DNA of 9,468 bases from an uncultured Clostridia bacterium (GTDB lineage Bacteria > Bacillota > Clostridia > Christensenellales > Aristaeellaceae), in contig CALVTV010000057.1 in NCBI GenBank assembly GCA_944363005.1, positions 1-9,468 of the forward strand, in the 5' to 3' direction. Below the pieces are notes generated by a model. The model ran no database searches. It saw nothing but the letters and a program-made list of their open reading frames with translations, and was not told where the DNA came from. Made by a program: the position numbers and the translations under genes. Each line of letters opens with the position of its first letter. Position 1 is the stretch's first letter. Below are positions 1-7,510 of this stretch, piece by piece.

Positions 1-410
1 ATGCGCCGCCCCAGCGCGCGCAGGTGCGGTTCGTACGTCCAGATCGTCTCGATGTCGCTGTAGCGCAGCGTCACCACATAAGGGATGCCGTGGCGCTCGT
101 GCAGCGCGTGCGCAATCGAGCCGTCGGTAAACAGCGTGTGCGCGTGGATCAGGCGCACCTTTCCAAAGTCCGGCATGCGCTCGATCTGCGGCACGCTGCG
201 CTGCGCCTTGCGAAAGAACAGCAGCGCGTCGCTTCTGCGCACCGTCAGCGCATACTGCGTGGGCACGCCGCGCGGCACGTTCTTGCCCATGTTCTGCGCC
301 CGCTTTTCCGGCACAAACACGCTCTGTTCCTCGCCGGCCGCCGCCAGCGCTTCAAACAGCTGCATGAACACCGTCGAACCCGCCAGGTTGCAGCAGACAT
401 GCAGGATCAT
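1..410 (-). CDS. GT4-type glycosyltransferase, N-terminal part (cut by window edge)
   Basis: The ATG at 408-410 opens a minus-strand frame that stays open to the left edge, giving 136 visible codons. It starts with a Rossmann-type strand (MILHVCCNLAGS) and contains LIHAHTLFTDGSIA (residues 87-100) followed by GIPYVVTLRYSDIE (108-121). This is the N-terminal acceptor-binding half of a GT-B fold retaining glycosyltransferase of the GT4 (glycosyl transferases group 1) type; the HAHT...DG and the strand-plus-'T.R..D' pattern are usual there. The nucleotide-sugar-binding C-terminal domain with the E-x7-E motif would lie outside the window, so donor and acceptor cannot be named. A GGGAGG ribosome binding site sits 7-8 bases before the ATG. 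The start overlaps the stop of the upstream GT2 gene by four bases (ATGA), so the two are probably translationally coupled. Likely cytoplasmic or membrane-peripheral, building a surface glycan. Confidence 0.82.
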   Translation of the reverse strand, partial: MILHVCCNLAGSTVFMQLFEALAAAGEEQSVFVPEKRAQNMGKNVPRGVPTQYALTVRRSDALLFFRKAQRSVPQIERMPDFGKVRLIHAHTLFTDGSIAHALHERHGIPYVVTLRYSDIETIWTYEPHLRALGRR

Positions 411-1435
411 GCCTTTCCCTCCCGCCGCTTGCGCCGTTCCTCGCGGATGAACCGCGGCAGCGCAAGGATGCCGCGCAGCGAGCCGAAGCCATAGGCAAAG
501 TGAAACGCGGGATACAGGATGATCTCAAGCGGCAGGAAGCGAATGCCCTTCTCCCGCGCGATGGTATACGAATAGAAGAAATCCAGCAGCAGGTACGCGC
601 CCCATTCCAGGGCGAGCAGCCCGCCAAAGAACATGCTCCGGGTCAGCAGCGTCAGCAGCACCAGCACGATCGTCGAAAGCACAAAGCAAAGCGGCACAAA
701 GTGGCGCACGCCCATCGAGCCGGGAACCAGCGTCATGGTGATCACGTTCCACTTGCCGTTCATGTAGCCCATGCGCATGATGCCCGGCAGCGTATCCCGG
801 CAATAATAGAGCACCCGGATGTTGTGGTTCAGATAGACCTTTCCGCCGTTTTTGCGGATGCGGAAGTTGAGCTCGTTGTCCTGGTTGCGGGTCATCCGCT
901 CGTCAAACCCGCCGATTCTCTCAAACAGTTCCCGCCGCCAGCAGCCAAACGGCACCGTATCCACATAGCCGTCCTGCGTCGTCAGGCGGTAGGTCGCGTT
1001 GCCCACGCCCAGCGGCGTCTTGAGCATTTCCGCGATCGCCTCGCCCATCAGCCCGCGCCCCCGTGTTTCAAACACGCCGCCCGCGTTGTCGCAATCGCGG
1101 GTCAGCAGCGTCTCCACAGACAGGCGCACGTAGTCCGGCGGATACTCCGCGTGCGCGTCCAGGCGCACGATGACCTCGCCGCGGCTGTGCGCGATGCCGA
1201 TGTTCATCGCGTAGGGCACCGTCCGGTTGGGGTTGTCCAGCACGACGATCTGCGGGTGCTCCTCGCGCATTTGGGTCAGGAGCGCCACGGTGCGATCCTC
1301 CGAGCGCCCATCGACAAAGATGACCTCCATCTGCTCGACGGGGTAATCCTGCGCGAAGATGGACGCCACACAGGCGCGGATGTACTTCTCCTCGTTGCGC
1401 ACGGGCAGAATAACCGAAATGAATGGCAACTGCAT
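407..1435 (-). CDS. ExoA-like family 2 glycosyltransferase, membrane-anchored
   Basis: This 342-residue protein is an inverting GT-A glycosyltransferase of family GT2. Visible features are the N-terminal SVILPVRNEEKYI (residues 7-19), FVDGRSEDRT (40-49; D42 is the usual nucleotide-binding Asp), the DXD-equivalent LDAHAEYPPDY (92-102, D93/H95), VDTVPFGCWRREL (158-170), GGFDE (175-179) and the catalytic-base region NQDNE (184-188). The DAH form of DXD and the PFGCWRR stretch resemble the succinoglycan-type ExoA subgroup. Two or three hydrophobic segments in the last third (roughly residues 230-310) should anchor it in the membrane. I chose ATG at 1435 because GGGAG lies 8 bases upstream; an in-frame TTG at 1459 has no ribosome binding site. 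The TGA stop overlaps the next gene's ATG (407-410). It probably adds a sugar to a lipid-linked or polysaccharide acceptor at the inner membrane face; the exact sugar is unknown. Confidence 0.88.
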   Translation of the reverse strand: MQLPFISVILPVRNEEKYIRACVASIFAQDYPVEQMEVIFVDGRSEDRTVALLTQMREEHPQIVVLDNPNRTVPYAMNIGIAHSRGEVIVRLDAHAEYPPDYVRLSVETLLTRDCDNAGGVFETRGRGLMGEAIAEMLKTPLGVGNATYRLTTQDGYVDTVPFGCWRRELFERIGGFDERMTRNQDNELNFRIRKNGGKVYLNHNIRVLYYCRDTLPGIMRMGYMNGKWNVITMTLVPGSMGVRHFVPLCFVLSTIVLVLLTLLTRSMFFGGLLALEWGAYLLLDFFYSYTIAREKGIRFLPLEIILYPAFHFAYGFGSLRGILALPRFIREERRKRREGKA

Positions 1436-1484
1436 GATGGTAACTCCCAACTTCCTCAAAAGAATCGAGATGACGAATCAGTTT

Positions 1485-1513
1485 ATTATACCACAAAGAT
1501 GCATGGATTAAAA
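1485..1513 (-). promoter_or_regulatory. Extended -10 promoter of the GT2-GT4 operon
   Basis: On the minus strand a perfect TATAAT (+ strand 1485-1490) is preceded by TGG, giving the TGn extended -10 element. A weak -35 (TTTTAA, 1508-1513) lies 17 bases upstream. The expected start point is about 40-45 bases before the GT2 ATG. The -35 lies inside the T-tract of the preceding terminator, so termination of the upstream operon and initiation of this one are packed together. Housekeeping sigma-A type by sequence; not tested. Confidence 0.75.
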
Positions 1514-1564
1514 GCACAAAAGGCGCCCTCCCGTCCCACAAGGGCCACGGGAAGGCGCTTTTTG
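1510..1564 (-). terminator. Intrinsic terminator after the fused glycosyltransferase gene
   Basis: Directly after the TGA stop at 1565, the minus strand forms a 12-bp GC-rich stem (+ arms 1523-1534 and 1547-1558, one G-U pair). The arms are capped by an inner CCC-TTGT-GGG helix and followed by TTTT-GTGC-TTTT. The 5' side carries AAAAA, so it may also work weakly in the other direction. It closes the rbgA-rnhB-yraN-glycosyltransferase transcription unit. Confidence 0.9.
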
Positions 1565-4500
1565 TCAATACCACATCCAGTTGCCGAACCAGTTCATGGC
1601 GTCGCACCAGGCGCGCGGGACCTCGACACCCGAGGCCAGCGGATAAAACCCGATGAACAGCGCCAGCGCCAGCACGCAAAGCAGCGCGGCCAGTGCGCGC
1701 GAAACGCGCGGCGCGCGGCGTTCCAGATAGCGCAGGCCCTGCGCCGTCGCCAGAATGATGAACGGCACGCTGGCAAAATAGTGATAGATGAACGTCAATC
1801 GGGCCACCAACACCCACGGCAGATACGCCGAGAGGAAGCCCACGGCGATCACCGGCATCGCGCGGTCGTACTCGTCCTCGCGCCCCGTCGTCAGGCGCAG
1901 CGCGGGCAACGCATTGCGGTAAAGGCTGTAGCCGAGCACAAAGAGAATGCCCACCAGGCCCGTCCACCAGACGGCCGGATTGCCGAAGGAGAGGATCGAG
2001 GACGCCATGCCCGCGCCCTTGAAGTCCGCCTGATAGTACCACATCGGCTTGATGATCAGCGGCCACTCATACCAGGGCGAAGCGAAGAAATGCTCCGCGA
2101 CCAGGTCCTTGTGGTAATTGAACATGTAGATCTGCGCGTCGATGATGCGCTGGAGCGTCTTGAGGCTGATCGTAACCTCGCCGTACGCGCGCAGATACGG
2201 AATGTAGCTGAGCGCATAGATCACCACCGGCACAAGCACGAAGAACACGCAGCAGGCCGCGATCGTCAGCGCGCCGTTGCGGGCAAAGCTGTCCGCGGCG
2301 TGCGCGAAGGCGGGGTCCTCGTCGCAGTGCGCGCGCGCGTACACGCTCTGACGCCAGAGCGAGAAGAACCGCGCGAAGAAGAGCACCGCCAGGCCAACCG
2401 CGCTGTAACAGCCGATCCACTTGCTGGCAATCGCCAGGCCCATGAACGCGCCGGAGAGCGCCAGCGGAACGAGCGTGCGCCAGAGCTTCGTGTGGTAAAA
2501 GCTCATCTTCATCCAGCGCGCCATGCAAAGGAACGTCAGGATGATGAAGAGCACGGGGAACGAGTCAATCGTCGCAATGCGCGTCTGCGTGAAGTGCATG
2601 CAGTCGACGGCCATCAGGAACATGCTGATGAACGCATACCGCGTGCGTCCGAAGAGCTGCTTGGCCAACAGATAGAGCGCCGGGAGCATCAGCACGCCCG
2701 TGAGCGCGCCGGCAAAGCGCCAGGCAAACGGCGTCATGCCCATCAGCCGGATGCACCAGCTCATGAACACCTTGCCCAGCGGCGGATGCGTCGTCTCATA
2801 GGTGTAGAGCGCGTTGGCGTGCTCGTAGCCCGTGCGCGCGTGATAGATCTCGTCGAAGTACATGCTGTTCATGTAGCTCGGCTTCTCGGGCACCGAGTCC
2901 TGTTCGTCGATGATCTTCGCTGGATCGTCGCCCCGGTCCTCGCGCGCGCCATAGGCCGTGGCCGAAACGACCGGATACGGCGTGCCCGTGCCGTCGACGG
3001 CGGCAACCTCCCAAAGCGCAGAGCCCGCGCCCTCGAACGTCACCCGCAGATAGCGCCCGGAGAAGGTCAGCATGTCGCCCGTCGCGCCGGAGACTTCGCC
3101 GTCCTTGTACACCGGTGTGCGCAGCGCCTGCCACTTGAAGCACTCGCCCTGGTCGAAGTAGGCGTCGTGCTCCTGGCTGTAGGTCACGCCGTCATCGGAG
3201 ACGGCAAAGGAGAACGCCGTATTGGAAATCCCGCCGTAGTAATAGATATGGAAGTCCTCGCGCACCTCGCCCAGATCGATGACGATCTGTTCGCCCGCCG
3301 CTGTGGACGTGTAGCCCGTCTGCGGCGCGGTCATGTCGCCCAGGCCGGTGAACGCCACCACGGCATACACCGCCGTCACCGCGAGCATCAGCGCCCAGTC
3401 GCGCTTTTTCATGTGCAGGCCCGCGTCCGGCGCCTGCAAGAGCTCCTTGCGCATGCGCGCGTCGGCGGCATACGTCTCCTCCCGCTCCTCCTGCTTCGCC
3501 TGCGGCAGCAGGACCACGTGGCCGCGCCAGACGATGTCCACGGTGGCAAAAACCGTCAGCGCCGCGCAGGCGAGCATCACCACGCTCAGGGCGTATCCCA
3601 GCCAAAGGTTCGGCGCGATCAGGTACTCAAACGCCAGCACCACGCCGATGTTGACCGCCGCCGCCGCGGAGGAGACCAGCGCGCTCACCAGCAGGCGCAC
3701 GTCGTGCGTCTCCACATACGCAAGGAACAGGAAGACCAGCGCCGGCAGGATGTAGCGTTCGTGCATCTTGCTGCCGAGCACAAAGACCAGCTGCATCGTC
3801 ACCGCCGCGCTCAGCAGCAGCCTCGAGCGCCCCTCGCCCCGCATATACACCGCAATGCCCGCCGCAAAGGAGAGCACCATCAGCAGCGTGCCCAGCGCGC
3901 CATAGGTCAGCGGCCCCACGAGGATCGTGTCCGCCGAAACCCAGTTGCCCCCGAGCAGGAACATCAGATTGCCCGTAGAGAGCGTCGCAAAATTATAGCT
4001 GGAGAGCGTCTCGACGTACTTGTCCACCAGCCAAAGCGGATTGCTCTGGCGGATGGAGAACGGCACGACGACCGCCAACGTCACCAGCACGCCGCCCAAA
4101 ATGCCCCAGAGAATCTCACGGCCCGTGTGCTCCCGCCGCACGTCCTTGATGAGCGCCGCGATGCCCAGCGGCACCAGCAGGCCCGCCTGCGGCTTGGCCA
4201 GCACGGCCAGCGCAAATACGGGAATGGCCACGCGCCATCTGCCCTGCGCCGCGGCAAGCAGCATCACGACCAGCAGCGCGCAGAGCACGGAGTCAATCTG
4301 GCCCCAGCAGCTGCCGGTGATCACAAACGCCGGGTTAAAGGCCATCAGCGCCGCCAACCCCAGCGCAGGCCGTTGCCCCAGCATGCGAAGCGCCGCGCGG
4401 TAGAGCACCGCCGCCAGCACGAGATCGCAGGCGATGGGCACCAGCTTGAGCAGCACCTGCATCTGCATGGTGGAAAGCCCGATGCCCAGCGCATTGGCAA

Positions 4501-5476
4501 TCATGCCCAGCACGCCCAGCACGAGCATATACGCCGGCGGATAATCGCAGAAATAGCCCTCTTCGTAGAAGTTGAGCGGGCCCACCGACGCCATCCGGCC
4601 CGCCCAGGCCGTATGGCAGCCCATGTCCACGCCGTATCCCGGCACGAACATCGCCAGCACAAACCGAAGGGCAAATCCCAGCACGAGCACCGCAACCAGC
4701 GCCCCCGCGCCGCTCTTTGTGCGTTCCTCCAGCGGCGATTGGGGCGCGCAAAGCAGCCCTCGCACAAGCAGCGCCGCAAGCACCAGATACAGCGCGGCCA
4801 CACCGAGCAAGACGGGAATGACGTTGTCCGTCGAGGTCTCCTTGACCGGCTGTTCCGGTTCCGGCGTGGACAAGTCGAGCGCGCTCGTGCCCAGCGGCAC
4901 GTCGGCCACCTCCACCAGTTCCACGTCGGTGAACCACGCCTTGCCGGTCGTCTCCGAGCCGTAACCGCCCAGGCGCACGCAGACCGTGGCCTCCGTCTGG
5001 CCCTTGCCCGTGCGCGCATAGAGCGTTACGCGCTGCCACTCGCCCTCCGTATCGTAGGCGGACTCACTCGTGCCGTATATGCCCAAAAAGGACACGTTCG
5101 CGCCGGTCTTGTCCGTCGGGCACCCCTCCGCCCGCACCGTCGCAGAAAGGCGGTAGGTCGTATTCTCGCGCACGGTCACCGTCTGCTCAAAGCGCGCGTC
5201 GTTCTCCGCCGCGTTTTCCACCAGCACGGCCGTCGTGCCGTCCTCAAGCGTCACCGCCTCCAGATACGACGCGCCCGCGCTGGTCACCCACATGCCGGTC
5301 TCCCAGCCATCGGGCATGCTGCCCGTCACGGCGGAAAAGTCCGCGTTTTCGATCAGGTTGCCCTCCTGCGGCGCGGCCTGCCGGTTCCCGCGCAGCCACA
5401 GCGCCCCTGCGAGCACCGCCGCGATCACCAGCACCGCGCCGATGACGGCGATGCGCCTGCCTGTCCTGTGTTCCAT
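1565..5476 (-). CDS. Fused double GT-C membrane glycosyltransferase with a PMT (GT39)-like C-terminal half
   Basis: 1303 residues, roughly twice the usual length of a bacterial polyprenyl-phosphate-sugar-dependent glycosyltransferase. Order: a membrane segment (about 9-28); a beta-rich extracytoplasmic module (about 38-187, NLIENADFS to GKAWFTDVELVEV) resembling a CBM4/9-type domain; a membrane segment (about 219-244); then a multispan GT-C unit with GVDMGCHTAW (282-291, D284), CDYPPAY (310-316) and a KMHERYILP stretch. A second unit starts near M689 with a new membrane segment, then a discoidin-like module (about 715-845), then the PMT signature YFDEIYHARTGYE (D875, E876) and THPPLGK (896-902), followed by about ten hydrophobic segments and FIYHYFASVPF near the end. 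In PMT enzymes the DE pair in the first outer loop is catalytic and transfers mannose from a polyprenyl-phosphate carrier to Ser/Thr. GGAGG lies 6 bases before the ATG. It is last in the rbgA operon. The substrate (protein or cell-wall glycan) is not determined. Confidence 0.88.
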   Translation of the reverse strand: MEHRTGRRIAVIGAVLVIAAVLAGALWLRGNRQAAPQEGNLIENADFSAVTGSMPDGWETGMWVTSAGASYLEAVTLEDGTTAVLVENAAENDARFEQTVTVRENTTYRLSATVRAEGCPTDKTGANVSFLGIYGTSESAYDTEGEWQRVTLYARTGKGQTEATVCVRLGGYGSETTGKAWFTDVELVEVADVPLGTSALDLSTPEPEQPVKETSTDNVIPVLLGVAALYLVLAALLVRGLLCAPQSPLEERTKSGAGALVAVLVLGFALRFVLAMFVPGYGVDMGCHTAWAGRMASVGPLNFYEEGYFCDYPPAYMLVLGVLGMIANALGIGLSTMQMQVLLKLVPIACDLVLAAVLYRAALRMLGQRPALGLAALMAFNPAFVITGSCWGQIDSVLCALLVVMLLAAAQGRWRVAIPVFALAVLAKPQAGLLVPLGIAALIKDVRREHTGREILWGILGGVLVTLAVVVPFSIRQSNPLWLVDKYVETLSSYNFATLSTGNLMFLLGGNWVSADTILVGPLTYGALGTLLMVLSFAAGIAVYMRGEGRSRLLLSAAVTMQLVFVLGSKMHERYILPALVFLFLAYVETHDVRLLVSALVSSAAAAVNIGVVLAFEYLIAPNLWLGYALSVVMLACAALTVFATVDIVWRGHVVLLPQAKQEEREETYAADARMRKELLQAPDAGLHMKKRDWALMLAVTAVYAVVAFTGLGDMTAPQTGYTSTAAGEQIVIDLGEVREDFHIYYYGGISNTAFSFAVSDDGVTYSQEHDAYFDQGECFKWQALRTPVYKDGEVSGATGDMLTFSGRYLRVTFEGAGSALWEVAAVDGTGTPYPVVSATAYGAREDRGDDPAKIIDEQDSVPEKPSYMNSMYFDEIYHARTGYEHANALYTYETTHPPLGKVFMSWCIRLMGMTPFAWRFAGALTGVLMLPALYLLAKQLFGRTRYAFISMFLMAVDCMHFTQTRIATIDSFPVLFIILTFLCMARWMKMSFYHTKLWRTLVPLALSGAFMGLAIASKWIGCYSAVGLAVLFFARFFSLWRQSVYARAHCDEDPAFAHAADSFARNGALTIAACCVFFVLVPVVIYALSYIPYLRAYGEVTISLKTLQRIIDAQIYMFNYHKDLVAEHFFASPWYEWPLIIKPMWYYQADFKGAGMASSILSFGNPAVWWTGLVGILFVLGYSLYRNALPALRLTTGREDEYDRAMPVIAVGFLSAYLPWVLVARLTFIYHYFASVPFIILATAQGLRYLERRAPRVSRALAALLCVLALALFIGFYPLASGVEVPRAWCDAMNWFGNWMWY

Positions 5477-5492
5477 GTTCTGCCTCCGATTG

Positions 5493-5852
5493 TCAAAACG
5501 TCTGCCCCTGATAGGGGAACGCGTCGCGGATATGCGTCACCCGTTCCCCCTGAATCTCCAACACATCAAACCGGGCCTGTCGATTCATCAGGCCGTTTTG
5601 CATCATATAGTACAGTGCCCCCTGGCAAATCCGCCGCTGTTTGGCGGGCGTGACCGCCTCGCGCCCCAGACCATGCCGGGCATCCTTTCGCATCTTGACT
5701 TCGACGAAGACCAGCGTCTGGCCCTCTGCTGCAATCAGGTCAATTTCAAAACCGGGGCCGCGGACATTGCGCGCCAGAATCTCGAGCCCCTGCGCGGCGA
5801 GAACTTGCTCCGCGCGCACCTCCGCCAGCGCGCCCGCTCCGTGCCGGTCCAT
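5493..5852 (-). CDS. yraN: YraN family (UPF0102) predicted endonuclease-like protein
   Basis: A 119-residue protein matching the usual length of about 120. Seen in order: E11 in the first helix, LARNVRGPGFEIDLIA (26-41) with E36 and D38, FVEVKMRK (49-56) with E51 and K53, and the late VTPAKQRRICQGALYYM block. The E/D...EVK arrangement is that of the restriction-endonuclease-like (PD-(D/E)XK) fold to which UPF0102 belongs. A role in DNA recombination or repair is often suggested, but the cellular function is not firmly known. The frame also reads back to a GTG at 5909, but that would overlap rnhB by 43 bases. I chose ATG at 5852, which lies 14 bases after the rnhB stop, has a GGCGGGG sequence just upstream and gives the family length. 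Sitting next to rnhB is common in bacteria. No key residue appears missing. Confidence 0.9.
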   Translation of the reverse strand: MDRHGAGALAEVRAEQVLAAQGLEILARNVRGPGFEIDLIAAEGQTLVFVEVKMRKDARHGLGREAVTPAKQRRICQGALYYMMQNGLMNRQARFDVLEIQGERVTHIRDAFPYQGQTF

Positions 5853-5866
5853 CCGATCCCCGCCTT

Positions 5867-6481
5867 TCAAATGAATTTGCCGATGAAGGTGCGCCTGTGC
5901 GCCGGGCACGGGCCGTATTCCCGCAGCGCCGCGATGTGCTGCGCCGTGCCGTATCCCTTGTGCTTGGCAAATCCGTATTGCGGATACTGCGCGTCCAGTT
6001 CACGCATGAGCCGGTCCCGCGTCACCTTCGCCAGGATCGAGGCCGCCGCGATCGAATAACAAAGCGCGTCCCCGTGAACGATGCCGCGCACCTCGCCGGG
6101 CACGGCCAGCGCATCGATGGCATCGACCAAAAACAGGTCGCACGGGGCGTCCTTCGCCGCGTCGGCCATCGCGCGCTTCGTCGCGCGCAGGATGTTGTCG
6201 CGGTCGATCTCCTCGGGCGAAGCCAGCTCCACCCGGGCATAGACCGCCGTGCGCATGATCTGCTCATAGAGTTCCTCGCGGCGCTTTTCGCTGCGCTTCT
6301 TGCTGTCATCGACGTAGAGCAGCAGCGGTTCGGGCGGCATGACCACGCAGGCCGCCGCTACCGGGCCGCACAGCGGGCCGCGCCCGGCCTCGTCGATGCC
6401 CGCAAACGCGCGGCCGGATTGCCAAATTTCGCGATCGAGCGCGCTGATCTCCTCAAGGCGCGCCTGCCAGTCCTTTTTCAT
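5867..6481 (-). CDS. rnhB: Ribonuclease HII
   Basis: 204 residues, normal for RNase HII, a cytoplasmic enzyme that cuts the RNA strand of RNA-DNA hybrids and nicks at single ribonucleotides in DNA. The four acidic catalytic residues are visible: D30 and E31 in GIDEAGRGPLCGPV, D120 in LFLVDAI, and D138 in HGDALCYSIAAASILAKV. The D120-D138 spacing equals the family's usual 18. DSKK (59-62) is present, but the next residue is Arg where Leu is most common, and the third motif is VDAI rather than the usual VDG-like form; both look like tolerated variation. The ATG is 3 bases after the rbgA stop, with GGGGGAG inside the end of rbgA, so translation is probably coupled. The 30-residue extension before the first motif is modest and seen in other Firmicutes. 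Confidence 0.95.
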   Translation of the reverse strand: MKKDWQARLEEISALDREIWQSGRAFAGIDEAGRGPLCGPVAAACVVMPPEPLLLYVDDSKKRSEKRREELYEQIMRTAVYARVELASPEEIDRDNILRATKRAMADAAKDAPCDLFLVDAIDALAVPGEVRGIVHGDALCYSIAAASILAKVTRDRLMRELDAQYPQYGFAKHKGYGTAQHIAALREYGPCPAHRRTFIGKFI

Positions 6482-6484
6482 GGC

Positions 6485-7372
6485 TCACTCCCCCGCCTTG
6501 GGCGCCGTTTGAAGCGTGATGCGCCCCAGCTTGCCCCCGCGGAATTCATCCAGTATGACCGCCGCGCCGCGGTCCGTATCGCAGACGGCGCCCGGCAGCA
6601 GCCAGCCGCGCCCACGGCATGCCTCCTCCAGCAACGCGGCGCCGGTGAGCGTCGTGTCCTTGAGGCGAAAGCGCGCCGCCACGGCATCCGGCTTTTCCGC
6701 CATCAAGCGCTCCATCAGCCGGATCGCGAGCATCTGCTGGTCCATGATCTGATCGTGAATCGTGCCCACGAACGCCAAACACTGCGCGTCGCGCTGATCC
6801 TCCAGCTTGGGCCAGAGCAGGCCGGGCGTATCCAGCAGCTCCAGATACGGCGTGATGCGCACCCATTGGTTGCTGCGCGTCACGCCGGGCCGGTCGCCCG
6901 TCTTGGCGATGCTGGCCCCGTTGACCTTGTTGGTGAACGTCGATTTGCCCACGTTGGGCACACCCACAATCATCGCGCGGACGGTCTTTTTGACGCCGCG
7001 CTCCGCCATATGCGCCACCAGATCGGCCGCCGCCTTCTCAATGCGCGCGATGACGTCCTTGGCCCTGCCGCGCGTGCTGTCAAAGCTCATGGCGCTCAGC
7101 CCCTGCGATCGATAATACGCAAGCCACGCGCGGGTCTGCGCCTCATCCGCCAGGTCCGCCTTGTTGAGCACCAGCAGGCGGCGCTTTCCCCGGACCAGCG
7201 CATCCAGATCCGGATTGCGGCTGGCCTTCGGGATTCGCGCGTCGCACAGCTCCACGACCACATCGACGCGGCCGAGCTGCTCGGCAAGCTTCCTTTTGGC
7301 GCGGGCCATGTGGCCGGGGTACCAGTTGATCGCCTTGTCCTCGGCGCGCAGGATCATATCCTCTTGATGCAT
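6485..7372 (-). CDS. rbgA: Ribosome biogenesis GTPase RbgA (YlqF)
   Basis: 295 residues; a circularly permuted GTPase needed for late 50S subunit assembly, acting in the cytoplasm on a pre-50S particle. The G motifs appear in the permuted order: NKAD (G4, 70-73), SFDSTRG (G5-like, 96-102), GVPNVGKST (G1 P-loop, 137-145), GVTR (G2 Thr, 163-166) and DTPG (G3, 181-184, followed by LLWPK). The N-terminal NWYPGHMARAKRKL (16-29) is characteristic of the RbgA/MTG1 group. The C-terminal domain (about 200-295) is the ANTAR-like helical RNA-binding part. The frame stays open to the rplS stop, but ATG at 7372 has GGAGG 4 bases upstream and starts at the family's normal N-terminus. It leads the rbgA-rnhB-yraN-glycosyltransferase run and lies just after rplS, the usual Firmicute order. 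Confidence 0.96.
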   Translation of the reverse strand: MHQEDMILRAEDKAINWYPGHMARAKRKLAEQLGRVDVVVELCDARIPKASRNPDLDALVRGKRRLLVLNKADLADEAQTRAWLAYYRSQGLSAMSFDSTRGRAKDVIARIEKAAADLVAHMAERGVKKTVRAMIVGVPNVGKSTFTNKVNGASIAKTGDRPGVTRSNQWVRITPYLELLDTPGLLWPKLEDQRDAQCLAFVGTIHDQIMDQQMLAIRLMERLMAEKPDAVAARFRLKDTTLTGAALLEEACRGRGWLLPGAVCDTDRGAAVILDEFRGGKLGRITLQTAPKAGE

Positions 7373-7412
7373 ACTTCCTCCAAAGATGGTCAGCGGGCCT
7401 CCCAGCGCCCGA

Positions 7413-7441
7413 AACCTACAAAAACGGCAAAGGTCTGCCAA
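7413..7441 (-). promoter_or_regulatory. Possible weak promoter for the rbgA operon
   Basis: Between the rplS terminator and rbgA, the minus strand has TTGGCA (+ 7436-7441, 5 of 6 to the -35 consensus), a 17-base spacer, and TAGGTT (7413-7418, only 3 of 6 to the -10 consensus). It is the best-spaced pair I can see in 7373-7479. Alternatively, the operon is fed by readthrough of the rplS terminator. Low certainty because the -10 is poor. Confidence 0.3.
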
Positions 7442-7477
7442 GCCCGTTGCGCCCTTGCAAAGACCGATGCCCGGATG

Positions 7478-7510
7478 AAAAACAAAAAGGCCGCCGGACA
7501 ACCGGCGACC
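7478..7510 (-). terminator. Intrinsic terminator after rplS
   Basis: Twelve bases after the rplS TAA the minus strand forms a 9-bp stem (+ arms 7489-7497 and 7502-7510, one G-U pair) with the four-base loop TTGT. It is followed by TTTTTGTTTTT. Strong canonical intrinsic terminator that should separate rplS from the rbgA operon, at least partly. Confidence 0.93.

Noticed and set aside
1436..1459. TTG at 1459 as the GT2 start
   Set aside because: No ribosome binding site precedes it, and the purine-rich sequences needed for ATG at 1435 lie within this stretch.
500..5653. A plus-strand open frame of 1717 codons
   Set aside because: It lies opposite the minus-strand genes, crosses gene boundaries and the terminator at 1510-1564, and its translation is rich in His/Arg/Gln with no domain. 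It is a shadow of GC-rich codon use on the other strand.
5853..5909. A longer YraN starting from GTG at 5909
   Set aside because: It would overlap rnhB by 43 bases and add residues not typical of the family. ATG at 5852 fits the usual length and spacing.
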